Part shown: positions 9,421 to 18,384 of the stretch, in pieces
Layout: every line of letters starts with the position of its first letter
Numbering within the stretch: the stretch's first letter is position 1
The notes under the pieces: generated by a model
Database searches by the model: none
Told to the model about the DNA's origin: nothing
The model's input: the letters and a program-made list of their open reading frames with translations, nothing else
Assembly: GCA_903919975.1 (NCBI GenBank)
Contig: CAIXKE010000039.1
Span: forward strand, 1 to 64,000
Origin: Akkermansiaceae bacterium
Lineage (GTDB): Bacteria; Verrucomicrobiota; Verrucomicrobiia; Verrucomicrobiales; Akkermansiaceae
Length of the DNA stretch: 64,000 bases
Reading direction: 5' to 3'
Made by a program: the position numbers and the translations under genes

Positions 9421-11202
9421 ATGGTCACCAATATTTCGACGTATCGTTTTGCAGAGCTCACGGGGTTGAAAATCTTACGCGAGGAATTGCAGGCGGATTG
9501 TAAGGCGTGGGGGCTCAAAGGCACGATCCTTTTGAGCACTGAGGGAGTCAATTTATTCGTGGCCGGTGCGGCGGAATCGGTTGACCGCTTGGTGGCGAAA
9601 CTTCGAGCGATTCCGGGTCTGGAGGATCTTGCGCCAAAGGTGAGCCTGAGCGAGACGCAGCCGTTCAACCGAATGCTGGTGCGATTGAAGAAGGAAATCA
9701 TTGCGTTTGGTGTCGAGGGCGTTCGGCCGGCGAATTACACGTCGCCGAAGATCGCGGCGAAGGAGCTCAAGCGTTGGTTGGATGAGGGGCGGCCGGTGAC
9801 GCTGCTCGATACGCGCAACGACTACGAGGTGAAACTCGGGACTTTCAAGGGCGCGATCGATCCGGACATCAAGACGTTCCGCGGGTTTCCGGATGCCGTT
9901 AGAAAACTGTCGGATGAGCTCAAGGATCAGCCTGTGGTCATGTTTTGCACTGGTGGCATCCGATGTGAGAAAGCCGGGCCGTTCATGGAGATGGAGGGGT
10001 TTAAAAACATCTATCAACTTGATGGCGGCATCTTGAAATATTTTGAAGAATGCGGTGGCGATCACTACGACGGCGATTGTTTCGTATTCGACCAACGCGT
10101 CGGCGTGGATCCCGCGTTGTGCGAAAGCGAGCACGCGGTGTGCTTTGCCTGCCTCGCGCCGTTAGATGTTACGGATCAGGAAGATCCGCGTTATGTGCAG
10201 GGCAAGAGCTGTCCGCATTGTTTTAAGGGTGAGCCTGAGTTGCTGGCGGAACGGATTGCCACGCGTGAGGCGAAACTGCGTGCGGTGTGCGACCCTCTGC
10301 CAGGATCGCTGCTGCAGGAAAACCGTCGACCGGTGAACATCCCGGCGAGTCATGACAAGCGGCCGCTGTTGGAAGTGTTGATCGATTTGTTTCCGCAGAT
10401 TTCCCCGTCGGAGTGGGAGGAGCGCTGCGATGCCGGGCGTTTTATGAACTATGGTGGAGTGGTGCGCGGCAAAGAGCACATCGTCCGGGCGGGTGAGCGG
10501 GTAGTGCAGATTTTTCCGCCGGATATCGAGCCGCCGGTGGCCACGGACATCCGGGTGATTTATGAGGATGAGTCCTTGATTGTTGTGAAAAAACCCGCAC
10601 CGCTGCCGATGCATGCGAGTGGGAGATTCCATCGCAACACATTGCAACATCTGATGAATCTCGCTTGCGAGCCGCCACATATTCCGCGGCCGGTGCATCG
10701 TTTGGACGCGAACACGACGGGCATCGTGTTGTTTGCGCGCACCCGGCATTTTTGCCGTTTGCTGCAACGTCAGTTCATCGAGGGAAAGGTGGAAAAAGTG
10801 TATCTCGTCCGCGTGACAGGTCATCCCGAAGCAGATGTGTTTTTCTCCGATGCCCCGATTTCCGCAGAGCCGGGTATGCTCGGCACGCATGCGGTGGATG
10901 AGGATGACGGCCAGACATCGCGCACGGATTTCAAAGTCATTGATCGCCGGGCGGATGGGACGGCGCTTCTGGAAGCGGTTTTGGGAACCGGTCGCACGAA
11001 CCAGATTCGGATTCACCTTTGGCACCTCGGGTATCCAGTAGTCGGCGATCCGGCCTATCTGCCGGACGGTCTGATCGGTGACACGCAGACGCTCGATGTC
11101 GATGCTCAGCCACTCCAGCTTCATGCATGGAAGCTATCGTTCGCGCATCCGCGGACCAGCGAGACGATGCGCTTCGAAACCGAGCGCCCGGACTGGGCGT
11201 AG
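9421..11202 (+). CDS. TrhO-like tRNA uridine-34 hydroxylase fused to an RluA-family pseudouridine synthase
   Basis: One 593-residue frame combines two RNA-modifying enzymes. Residues about 1-90 are the TrhO/YceA N-terminal domain (ISTYRFAELTGLKILREEL). Residues about 120-215 are a rhodanese domain with the catalytic loop VVMFCTGGIRCEKAG (Cys176). A Cys-rich tail with CFAC and CPHC follows. From about residue 320 an S4-like segment leads into an RluA catalytic domain with PVHRLDANTTGIVLFAR, where Asp429 is the expected nucleophile. TrhO makes 5-hydroxyuridine at tRNA position 34; RluA-type enzymes make pseudouridine in rRNA or tRNA. The target of the second half is not evident. ATG 9421 is chosen because TrhO proteins begin just before ISTYRF. 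Confidence 0.9.
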   Translation: MVTNISTYRFAELTGLKILREELQADCKAWGLKGTILLSTEGVNLFVAGAAESVDRLVAKLRAIPGLEDLAPKVSLSETQPFNRMLVRLKKEIIAFGVEGVRPANYTSPKIAAKELKRWLDEGRPVTLLDTRNDYEVKLGTFKGAIDPDIKTFRGFPDAVRKLSDELKDQPVVMFCTGGIRCEKAGPFMEMEGFKNIYQLDGGILKYFEECGGDHYDGDCFVFDQRVGVDPALCESEHAVCFACLAPLDVTDQEDPRYVQGKSCPHCFKGEPELLAERIATREAKLRAVCDPLPGSLLQENRRPVNIPASHDKRPLLEVLIDLFPQISPSEWEERCDAGRFMNYGGVVRGKEHIVRAGERVVQIFPPDIEPPVATDIRVIYEDESLIVVKKPAPLPMHASGRFHRNTLQHLMNLACEPPHIPRPVHRLDANTTGIVLFARTRHFCRLLQRQFIEGKVEKVYLVRVTGHPEADVFFSDAPISAEPGMLGTHAVDEDDGQTSRTDFKVIDRRADGTALLEAVLGTGRTNQIRIHLWHLGYPVVGDPAYLPDGLIGDTQTLDVDAQPLQLHAWKLSFAHPRTSETMRFETERPDWA

Positions 11203-11212
11203 GGTGGATTTT

Positions 11213-11563
11213 TCAGGAATCCTGCTGCGACTCGCTATTGCAACCGGCACCATTATGGTTGTTGTGGAGGAGCAGGTAAGCTCCGGCAGCAAGCAGTCCG
11301 AGTGCGGCGGCACCTCCCACCCATGCGGCGGCGGGTTGTTTGATTTGGCTTTTGAGAGAGTTCAGTTGTTCGGCAGTGAAAGTCCGGCCTGCGGCCAAAC
11401 TGGTTTTCGCTTGGTCCGCCAGTTTGTATGCGCTGGCCGGGAGTGTGTGGCGCGCCGTGTGCGTGAATAAATTTCCAACATCCTGCCGAAGCAGGGAAAC
11501 GTCTTCACTGACACGCGAGAGCAAATCATTGGCACGGGGATCTTGGAGCATGTTGGCTTTCAT
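11213..11563 (-). CDS. Small single-pass membrane protein, hypothetical
   Basis: A 116-residue protein with a helical N-terminal half (SRVSEDVSLLRQDVGNLF), a Gly/Ala-rich membrane segment (AAALGLLAAGAYLLL) and a short polar tail. The layout resembles the ElaB/YqjD/DUF883 tail-anchored proteins such as the one at 47513-47920, though without convincing sequence identity. It ends 10 bases from the convergent fusion gene. The function is unknown; a stress-related membrane role would be a guess. Confidence 0.6.
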   Translation of the reverse strand: MKANMLQDPRANDLLSRVSEDVSLLRQDVGNLFTHTARHTLPASAYKLADQAKTSLAAGRTFTAEQLNSLKSQIKQPAAAWVGGAAALGLLAAGAYLLLHNNHNGAGCNSESQQDS

Positions 11564-11677
11564 AATTGGATGGGGAAATATACCCGCCTATAATTTAATC
11601 ACATTCCGCGAAAGCACAAGGCGTGATAGGAATCCGCCTCAGATTGCCGTGTTTTATGTCTGTGGATTACAAGTCGC

Positions 11678-12334
11678 TTATGACGCGGGGCAGGCGATTT
11701 CAACAATCGCTTGGATCTGCGCGGTCACATCATCCAGAGGGCCATTCGAATCGATGACTCGGGCGAATGGTTCATCTTTGAGTGAGAGAAAAATCTCGCG
11801 GCATCGTTCGAGGCTCTCGCGTTTTTCGAATTCGTTGGTGCTATCTCCACGGTGGCCGATGCGTTGGTGGGCGGTGTTCACATCGAGGTCGAGGATCAGT
11901 AGCAGATCCGGCACGGGCGCGAATGCTTCGTTTATGCGGCGGATTTCCGCAGGATCGAAGCCGCGGGCTCCCTGGTAGGCCATGGTTGAGAAGTAATAGC
12001 GATCGAGGATGACGACTTTTCCGGCGGCGAGGGCGGGGGCGATTTTCTGCTCCACGTGCTGGCGTCGGTCGTTGAGGAAATATTGGAGTTCCTCTTCGGG
12101 CGAGAGCCGGCCGGTGGCGGCGGATTCGCGGAGCTTGCGGCCCCAGGGACCGTCGGTTGGTTCGTAGCTGAGCACGACATCGCGGCCGCGTGAAGCAAAC
12201 CAATCGCCGAGGCGGCGGGCTTGAGTGGATTTTCCGGTGCCATCGATGCCTTCGAGCACGATGAAAAGGCCGGGCTTCCGGGCATGGGAAGAAGGGGAGA
12301 TCGATGAAGGATCAGGCGTGAGTGATGAGCTCAT
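11678..12334 (-). CDS. tmk: Thymidylate kinase
   Basis: A 218-residue cytoplasmic enzyme that phosphorylates dTMP to dTDP. It shows the P-loop FIVLEGIDGTGKSTQA, the DR(Y/H) nucleotide-site segment VILDRYYFSTMAYQGA and the product-domain segment LLLILDLDVNTAHQRIG. ATG 12334 starts a protein with about 20 extra Ser/Pro-rich residues before the conserved core. The frame stays open another 165 bases upstream, but that part is proline- and basic-rich without family similarity. Confidence 0.93.
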   Translation of the reverse strand: MSSSLTPDPSSISPSSHARKPGLFIVLEGIDGTGKSTQARRLGDWFASRGRDVVLSYEPTDGPWGRKLRESAATGRLSPEEELQYFLNDRRQHVEQKIAPALAAGKVVILDRYYFSTMAYQGARGFDPAEIRRINEAFAPVPDLLLILDLDVNTAHQRIGHRGDSTNEFEKRESLERCREIFLSLKDEPFARVIDSNGPLDDVTAQIQAIVEIACPAS

Positions 12335-12625
12335 GGGTGCACAGGGAAGGTGTTGGAGTCGGGTGTGGATAAGGAGCGGCGGGAAATTGAATCCGCCCGT
12401 TGATTTGTCACGAGAAGGATTGTCTGATCCGCAGGGGATTTGGCCATCCCAAAGCGATTTTAACGTTTTAACAGGGAAATTCGCTTTAGATTCATGCATT
12501 CATAAGGGAATGCGGCAGTGGGGATGAGGGCGGCCCGTACGTTGAAATGCGTGAAACTCCTTAGATTTGGTCTCTCAAACAGCCAATTGTCGGTGCCCTA
12601 TAAAATCGGATAGCCTACGTTCACC

Positions 12626-13333
12626 ATGAAAAACATCCTATTGCTTCCATTCGTGCTGACGTTGCCTGCCTTTGCTGGCCCTTCACCCAGTCAGCCTGCA
12701 GCCCCGGCCCCCAGCCTCTACACTTGGTTCGCCGGTGCTTCGGTGGGTTATCTGACGGAATTAGAAGAACCCATGTATAACTTGCACGTAGGCACTGACA
12801 CGAGTTGGAATCTCGGTGGTTGGAACGTCGCGTTGTTTACGGAAATCGGCTATGTTGAAAAAGATGAGGATTGGTCCGGTAGTGAGGTGGTTACGGTCTT
12901 CAATGGTTTTGCGTTGGACGATGGCGACAGCTTTGATCTCGGCGAATTGGAGGATGTTCTTTCTGATATTTCGGACTTTACCCCATACGACACCAGTTAC
13001 GATCTCGATATCATGCCGATCACGCTCAATGCTAAATTCGAGCGTCAACTCACCGGCAATCTGAACGCCTACTTTGGAGGTGGCCTGGGTGTCGCCCGCG
13101 TGGGGTTGGACGTGGACTTCGGTGGAGGCTTCGATATTTCCGACGACGATTGGGTTTTCACAGGTCAGCTCTTCACCGGCTTGAATTACAATGTGAATCA
13201 GAACATCGAAGTCTATGGCGGAGCGCGCTGGATTTACTTCGACGATGTCAGCTTCAGTGACAATGACATCAGCGGCAATCTGGATCTTGGCGACGATTTT
13301 CTCTTCGAGTTGGGGGCCCGCTTTAATTTCTGA
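12626..13333 (+). CDS. Outer-membrane beta-barrel protein, hypothetical
   Basis: A 235-residue protein with a signal peptide (MKNILLLPFVLTLPAFAG) and alternating beta-strand segments rich in Tyr, Gly and Asp (NAYFGGGLGVARVGLDVDFG, IEVYGGARWIYF). It ends FLFELGARFNF; a terminal aromatic is typical of outer-membrane barrels of the OmpW/OprF-like porin superfamily. The unusual Asp content in the loops suggests cation binding or salt adaptation. A TATAAAAT box lies at 12599. A strong hairpin terminator follows. Confidence 0.75.
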   Translation: MKNILLLPFVLTLPAFAGPSPSQPAAPAPSLYTWFAGASVGYLTELEEPMYNLHVGTDTSWNLGGWNVALFTEIGYVEKDEDWSGSEVVTVFNGFALDDGDSFDLGELEDVLSDISDFTPYDTSYDLDIMPITLNAKFERQLTGNLNAYFGGGLGVARVGLDVDFGGGFDISDDDWVFTGQLFTGLNYNVNQNIEVYGGARWIYFDDVSFSDNDISGNLDLGDDFLFELGARFNF

Positions 13334-13359
13334 GGTGTTTGATTCAAATCGTGTGTTTC

Positions 13360-13394
13360 AAAGGTCGCCTGGAGTTTTCCGGGCGGCCTTTTTC
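13360..13394 (+). terminator. Rho-independent terminator after the barrel-protein gene
   Basis: A 10-bp stem pairs AAAGGTCGCC (13360-13369) with GGCGGCCTTT ending near 13391, with one G-U pair and an 11- to 12-base loop. A run of T follows at 13389-13393. Confidence 0.8.
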
Positions 13395-13553
13395 CAATCG
13401 AAAGGGGCATGTATCCGTTGACGGGGGAAGGGAGGTGGAGTGTCGGTATTCCCTGATCCCCGGAATTGCTTCGGAATCATGGATTTTCCGGTCATGAAAA
13501 CAATCTTGCTCCCGAGATCGACACGGGGGATGCTGGCCGCGCAGTCAAAGAGC

Positions 13554-16124
13554 ATGGCAAGCAAGGACAACAAAAAGCGCGGTGAGGCGGAGGAATCATC
13601 GCGTTGGTCGAACGAGATCACGGGAATCATCTGGATCGCGGTGGGCCTGATGATGTTGCTTTCCTTGGTGAAATATAGCCCGGCGGACCTGCCGCGAGTA
13701 GGCCTTTTTGAGGCATTCGCGGACAAATCCGGGGCGGAGGGTGAGAATTTGATCGGGCCGGTGGGAGGGATTCTGGGGTTCGTTCAGCTCGTTCTTTTCG
13801 GAGCGGCAGGTTATCTCATCTCGGTGGGGTTCATTTGGTTTGGCGTCGTGAAGCTGGCATTGGACGGACGGATTTGGCCGAGAACGGTGTTGGGTTTCGG
13901 TGTTTTGCTGGTGAGCGGGGCTGCGTGGCTTGATGCGGCGGACTTTTTTTTCAAAGACTGGGCGCAGAATTGCAAGATTCCGGGTGGGCCCGGCGGAGTG
14001 ATCGGCGAAGGGATTGGTGGATTTGTGTTGGTGAATCTCATTGGTCGCGCAGGCACGATGATCGCCACTGGTGCCGCCTATCTGGTGGCGATGATTTTGC
14101 TGACTGACCAGCAACCGGTTCGTTTCGTAAAAGGTTGCTGGAGGTTGCTGTGCCAAAAGATCCATGAGTGGCGTGCGAACCGCGGCGAACTGGGTAAAAT
14201 TGCGGCACGTGAGGCTGAACTGCTTGCCGAACGTGAGCGCCAGCGCGAACAACGGCGGAAGGAACGGGAGAGTTCTAAATCTGCCAGCGCGAAGGGTGAT
14301 GACGCATTTCAAGCACAGACCGAACTTCCGCTTCGTGAGACCCCGGTGCCTCAGATCATTGATGCGTCCCAGCGCCGTGCCACTGACCCCGTGATTCCCG
14401 GGAGCAAGCCGTTTGAGCGCAAGAAGGCGGGTCACCAGTTTCTTTCGGTCACGGGTTATGAAAACTACGAGCTGCCAGGTTTTGATTTGCTGGATGCCGT
14501 GGAAGAGGAAGAGGCGCCAGAGGCCAATCGGGATGAACTCCTCACCAACCAGCGGGTCATCATCGAGACTCTCAAGGCATTCGGGATCGATGTGACGCCA
14601 GGCGATATCACCCGTGGCCCGACGATTACACGTTACGAAATCTATCCGTCCACGGGGCTGCGTGTTTCGCGCATCTCGCAATTGGAAGCCGACATCGCCC
14701 GCGCCACCTGCGCCGAGCGCATCAATATTCTCGCTCCTATTCCAGGTAAAGACACGGTTGGCATCGAGATCGCCAATTCACAGAAAGTCGCGGTTCCACT
14801 GCACGAACTCCTGCATGATCCCGAGTTCCGCTCCGCCAAGAAAAAAATCCCGTTGGCTCTGGGCAAGGATGTGTATGGCAAGACGGTCATCGGGGATCTC
14901 GCGGCGATGCCTCATTGTCTCGTCGCAGGCGCCACCGGCTCCGGCAAGTCGGTGTGTATCAATTCGATCATAGCCTCGATGCTGTTCAAATTCGGTCCTG
15001 ACGAATTGCGGTTTATCATGGTCGATCCGAAGGTGGTCGAAATGCAGATGTATAATCGTTTGCCGCATCTCGTTGTGCCGGTCGTCACCGATCCCAAGAA
15101 AACCGTGGCGGCACTCAAGTGGGTGGTCAATGAGATGGAAAAACGCTACCGGATCTTCGCCAAAGAGGGCGTCCGGAATTTCGACAGCTTTAATAATCGG
15201 CCGAAAAAGGAAAAAACTGCACCCGTCACGGCGAATGCGGAAATTGAAATTCCTGACGAGCCAGGTGATTTTGCCGACACCGACGGGGGATTGGATGTGG
15301 TGCCGACTGGATTGGATTCGTCCGTCCCGGCGAGTCACCAGCCGCCGCCATGGTCGATCGATGAAGTGGATGACGAGCAAATGGATTCGATCGCGGAGGC
15401 ACTCGCATCCGGCGAACTCGGAGCCGAGGCTGATGAGGATGATGCTGAGTTTCAAGTCGATGAAGACCGGATTCCCGACCGGTTTCCGTATATTGTCGTG
15501 TTGATCGACGAGTTGGCGGACCTGATGCAGACTGCGCCCGCCGACGTGGAGATGTGCATTGCGCGTATTGCCCAAAAAGCCCGAGCCGCAGGGATTCACC
15601 TGATCATCGCTACCCAGACACCGCGCGCCGATGTGGTGACCGGCATCATTAAGGCCAATATTCCTTGCCGGATCGCCTTCCAAGTTTCGTCCGCGCTCGA
15701 TTCCCGTGTCATTTTGGACGTCAAGGGTGCTGACAAACTGGTGGGTAAGGGCGACATGCTCTATCTCCCGCCCGGCTCCGCCAAATTGGAGCGTGCGCAG
15801 GGTGCCTACGTCACGGATGCTGAAATTGAACGCATCATCGACCACTGTGCGGCGCAAGGGAAACCTAGGTTTGAAACCGACATTCATGCATCCCTTAGCG
15901 GCGATGACGCCGACGAAGACGATGATGTTTCGGAAGCTGACGAGGAATTGATCATGAAATGCATTGAGGTGGTGCGTCAGGAGCAGAAGGCGAGCACATC
16001 GCTACTGCAACGCCGTCTTCGCCTTGGTTACACCCGTGCCGCTCGGATGGTCGATATCCTCGAACAACGTGGCATTGTCGGCCCGGGCGATGGTGCGAAG
16101 GCTCGCGAAGTCTTTCTCAAGTGA
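13554..16124 (+). CDS. ftsK: DNA translocase FtsK/SpoIIIE
   Basis: An 856-residue cell-division DNA pump that moves chromosome ends through the septum. The N-terminus has four membrane segments (for example GIIWIAVGLMMLLSLV and FVQLVLFGAAGYLISVGFIW). A charged linker follows, then the motor: Walker A GATGSGKSVCIN (Lys465), Walker B-like YIVVLIDELADLM and the RADVVTGIIKANIP segment. The last 65 residues form the winged-helix gamma domain (SLLQRRLRLGYTRAARMV) that reads KOPS-like sites. An acidic insert of about 95 residues (roughly 545-640) splits the motor before the Walker B strand. ATG 13554 (MASKDNKKRG) is chosen over upstream ATGs because the preceding residues look non-coding. Confidence 0.93.
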   Translation: MASKDNKKRGEAEESSRWSNEITGIIWIAVGLMMLLSLVKYSPADLPRVGLFEAFADKSGAEGENLIGPVGGILGFVQLVLFGAAGYLISVGFIWFGVVKLALDGRIWPRTVLGFGVLLVSGAAWLDAADFFFKDWAQNCKIPGGPGGVIGEGIGGFVLVNLIGRAGTMIATGAAYLVAMILLTDQQPVRFVKGCWRLLCQKIHEWRANRGELGKIAAREAELLAERERQREQRRKERESSKSASAKGDDAFQAQTELPLRETPVPQIIDASQRRATDPVIPGSKPFERKKAGHQFLSVTGYENYELPGFDLLDAVEEEEAPEANRDELLTNQRVIIETLKAFGIDVTPGDITRGPTITRYEIYPSTGLRVSRISQLEADIARATCAERINILAPIPGKDTVGIEIANSQKVAVPLHELLHDPEFRSAKKKIPLALGKDVYGKTVIGDLAAMPHCLVAGATGSGKSVCINSIIASMLFKFGPDELRFIMVDPKVVEMQMYNRLPHLVVPVVTDPKKTVAALKWVVNEMEKRYRIFAKEGVRNFDSFNNRPKKEKTAPVTANAEIEIPDEPGDFADTDGGLDVVPTGLDSSVPASHQPPPWSIDEVDDEQMDSIAEALASGELGAEADEDDAEFQVDEDRIPDRFPYIVVLIDELADLMQTAPADVEMCIARIAQKARAAGIHLIIATQTPRADVVTGIIKANIPCRIAFQVSSALDSRVILDVKGADKLVGKGDMLYLPPGSAKLERAQGAYVTDAEIERIIDHCAAQGKPRFETDIHASLSGDDADEDDDVSEADEELIMKCIEVVRQEQKASTSLLQRRLRLGYTRAARMVDILEQRGIVGPGDGAKAREVFLK

Positions 16125-16230
16125 GGGTTCTGCGGCTTTCGGCCGTGAAATCAAAAAAATCGTTATTTTCCGATTGTCAAAGCTCGTTCGGCCGCTCTTA
16201 CTTCCGCCCCGCCCGCAAGGGAGGTAGTGA

Positions 16231-16306
16231 GGCCCGATAGCTCAGTTGGTAGAGCAGCGGATTGAAAATCCGCGTGTCGCTGGTTCGAATCCGGCTCGGG
16301 CCACCA
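16231..16306 (+). tRNA. tRNA-Phe (GAA), CCA encoded
   Basis: A complete cloverleaf: acceptor GGCCCGA (16231-16237) pairs with TCGGGCC (16296-16302), the anticodon stem is GCGGA/TCCGC with the loop TTGAAAA giving anticodon GAA, the T-arm carries GGTTCGAATCC, the discriminator A is at 16303 and CCA at 16304-16306. The 3' part of this gene is the integration site of the island that follows. Confidence 0.97.
16260..16305 (+). repeat. attL: tRNA-Phe 3' attachment repeat (left end of island)
   Basis: These 46 bases, from the anticodon loop through the discriminator and first CC, recur without mismatch at 43920-43965. The intact tRNA gene is kept on this side. Together the two copies bound about 27.7 kb carrying an integrase, recombinases and defence genes. 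Confidence 0.93.
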
Positions 16307-16307
16307 T

Positions 16308-16357
16308 CCTAACCACTTGAGGTTGTGTGGGTTAGGTCTCCTAAGGAAGGTTTTTTT
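16308..16357 (+). terminator. Terminator-like hairpin after tRNA-Phe
   Basis: CCTAACC (16308-16314) pairs with GGTTAGG (16330-16336), and further bases pair inside. A run of seven T follows at 16351-16357 after a 14-base spacer. The distance from stem to T-run is long, so a normal rho-independent terminator is only plausible. It lies just inside the island. Confidence 0.35.
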
Positions 16358-16653
16358 CTAACTGCTTAAATCGGCGGTGCAGTTATGTCGCAGTTTGCGG
16401 ACGGGATTTCCCCTGATTAAGTCAACCAAGAGAGACGGCTGTTGCGATATCAGAACAGTTCCTGCTGACGGGTTGAGTTGGGTTCGCTCCTCTTCAGCGG
16501 ACTGTCGCGGGTGTGGACGTTCAAGGTGGCCTTGATGACGTAGACGTTGCACATGGTTATAGTGCCGACGATTCCGGTGCGGCTACAATGTGGATTTCGG
16601 TGCGCCGCCTCTGTCTGATGCCTCGCCAGTGTGCTTTCATGCGCGGTAGAGCA

Positions 16654-17313
16654 ATGAGTGTCTCAATCAATCATATTCCCGGTAATTCCGTGGGTCGCAG
16701 CTTGGGATGCGGTCGGTCCGATGTCCCTAGGATTTCCGGGGATGGTGTGGCTCAATCCATGGAGGCGGATGTATGGACGTCGACTGCTGATGAACCTCGC
16801 GGCCGTAGTGGCAGACAGACTGCTCCTTTACGGCGTGGCACGGAGCTTTCTCGAGTTCGTGGCTACCGCACCCGAGAGGAGCTGATTCGATTGCGCGTCT
16901 ACGAAGGTAAGAGCCTGAAGGAATGCGCCTGCCTACTGGGCCGCCATTACAACCGGGTGCGGATCCTGTGGCAGGAGATCGTCGCCAAGTCGAACGGTGA
17001 CGATGGGGTGCCGGCGGAACACCTGGCAAACGTGCGGGCGTATGTGGACATTCACCTGCGGCGTGTGATCCAGGAGGCATCGTGTCGGATCTCCGAAGGC
17101 GCAGCCTATGGTGCCGTCGTGGTCGCCGGGCTGAAGGCTTTAATGGAGCTTCACGGTGTCAAACATGAGGAGGTCTCTCCTGAAGGCATGACTCTTGCGG
17201 ATGTGGGGCGGGAGGTTCGGGTGGTGTCGCCGCTACTAGCTGGGAAGCTGGAGCGTTTGGAGAGACTTGGGGCACGGGTGGTGGCAGCTGCTGTCCGCGA
17301 CGGTGATAGTTGA
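16654..17313 (+). CDS. Helix-turn-helix protein of the island, terminase-small-subunit-like layout
   Basis: A 219-residue protein. The middle reads as a helix-turn-helix (TREELIRLRVYEGKSLKECA followed by CLLGRHYNRVRILWQEIVAK), and the C-terminal half is helical (NVRAYVDIHLRRVIQEAS). The layout resembles phage or plasmid DNA-binding proteins such as terminase small subunits, but no family is recognised with confidence. The start is uncertain: the frame is open from 16513, ATG 16654 is chosen, and ATG 16759 is possible. The next gene starts 5 bases after its stop, suggesting one transcript. The 347 bases between the tRNA and this start hold no other gene. Confidence 0.5.
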   Translation: MSVSINHIPGNSVGRSLGCGRSDVPRISGDGVAQSMEADVWTSTADEPRGRSGRQTAPLRRGTELSRVRGYRTREELIRLRVYEGKSLKECACLLGRHYNRVRILWQEIVAKSNGDDGVPAEHLANVRAYVDIHLRRVIQEASCRISEGAAYGAVVVAGLKALMELHGVKHEEVSPEGMTLADVGREVRVVSPLLAGKLERLERLGARVVAAAVRDGDS

Positions 17314-17318
17314 TTCAT

Positions 17319-17609
17319 ATGGATCGGTCGGTTATGTTGTCCGATGCCATGAATGCGAAAACCATCATACAGCCGGTAGCCCCGCTCTGGGGCGACGCCA
17401 AAGCCGTTCACAGCTATTTTGGACTCGGCAGGTCCACCCTCTATGCGCTGGTTGCAAAAGGGAAAATCAGGTCATCTTCGCTACGCGAGCGGGGAAAAAT
17501 GCGGGGCAAGCGACTTTTCAGCTTTCCAAGCATCGAGGCTTTCGTCGAGGCGCGTGCGACTGGAGGCGAGGAGGGACCAAATAAACCCCTGCCGGATGTT
17601 GGTATTTGA
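17319..17609 (+). CDS. Excisionase-like DNA-binding protein
   Basis: A 96-residue protein with a MerR/excisionase-type winged helix: AVHSYFGLGRSTLYALVAKG followed by the wing KIRSSSLRERGKMRGKRLFS and SIEAFVEA. Such proteins select a helical target through the helix pair before the wing and commonly control excision of, or transcription from, integrated elements. It sits directly behind the HTH gene and 110 bases before a serine recombinase, so a role in recombination control fits. ATG 17319 is preferred; ATG 17334 and TTG 17310 are alternatives. Confidence 0.65.
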   Translation: MDRSVMLSDAMNAKTIIQPVAPLWGDAKAVHSYFGLGRSTLYALVAKGKIRSSSLRERGKMRGKRLFSFPSIEAFVEARATGGEEGPNKPLPDVGI

Positions 17610-17718
17610 GCAACGGGAAATCCTTGCTGAAACGCCAATTTCTGAGGGCTGAAAATAGAAGCGGAAGGGACCACGAATACACTGGATTAGTAGGTCCGTT
17701 AGAGCGAACACACCGGAC

Positions 17719-18384
17719 ATGGAAACGAAGCCATGCCCAGTTGTTCCGGTCGCCATTCTCGTCCGGGTGTCCACCAAGCGTCAGGAAACCGAGCGTCAGG
17801 TTCATGAGCTGCGAGCCTTGGCGGTTGAGCGAGGTTGGCAGGTGATCGAGGTGGTGGAGGAGGATGGCGTGTCGGGTGCTGCGAAGGATGCCGACCGACA
17901 TGGGCTGGCTCGGGTGGAGGTTCTGGCTGCGGCGGGGGCGATCTGTAAGGTGTTGGTGCACGAGGTGTCGCGGGTGGGACGCCGGCCGGCAGTGGTGCAT
18001 GGTTTTGTGGAGAGATTGCTGGATCTGAAGGTGTCGCTCTACTGGCACTCGCAGCGGGTAGAGACGATGCTTGAAAACGGTAGGCGGAATCCTGCGGCGG
18101 GGATGATGCTGGCGGTTTTGGCGGAGATGGCACTGGCGGAGCGGGAGACCTTGCGGGAGCGGGTGATGTCCGGTTTGGATGCGGCGCGGCGCGCCGGGAA
18201 GGTGCTCGGACGTCCTGTGGGGACGGTGATGAGCCGTGAGCAGTTGCTGGAGCGCCACGCTGATGTGGTGCGGTTGCTGCGGGCTGGGAAGTCCCTGCGG
18301 GATGTGGCAGCGCGAACTTGCAAGGGGACCACGACGGTAAAGCGAATCAAGGCGATGGTGCAAGTAGAGCGCACAGCACAGTGA
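17719..18384 (+). CDS. Serine recombinase (resolvase/invertase family)
   Basis: A 221-residue small serine recombinase. The N-terminus has the catalytic strand VAILVRVSTKRQETERQ, where the Ser of RVS would attack DNA. It is followed by HEVSRVGRRP, whose position matches the SRxxR motif, and helix E (MMLAVLAEMALAERETLRER). The last 45 residues form a helix-turn-helix (LLRAGKSLRDVAARTCKGTTTVKRI). It may resolve or invert DNA within the element, or it may be left over from another element. The island also has a tyrosine integrase at the other end, so two recombination systems share it. Confidence 0.85.
   Translation: METKPCPVVPVAILVRVSTKRQETERQVHELRALAVERGWQVIEVVEEDGVSGAAKDADRHGLARVEVLAAAGAICKVLVHEVSRVGRRPAVVHGFVERLLDLKVSLYWHSQRVETMLENGRRNPAAGMMLAVLAEMALAERETLRERVMSGLDAARRAGKVLGRPVGTVMSREQLLERHADVVRLLRAGKSLRDVAARTCKGTTTVKRIKAMVQVERTAQ

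Noticed and set aside
13596-14681. 361-residue minus-strand frame within ftsK
   Set aside because: Antisense shadow of the ftsK gene, whose motifs prove the plus strand.
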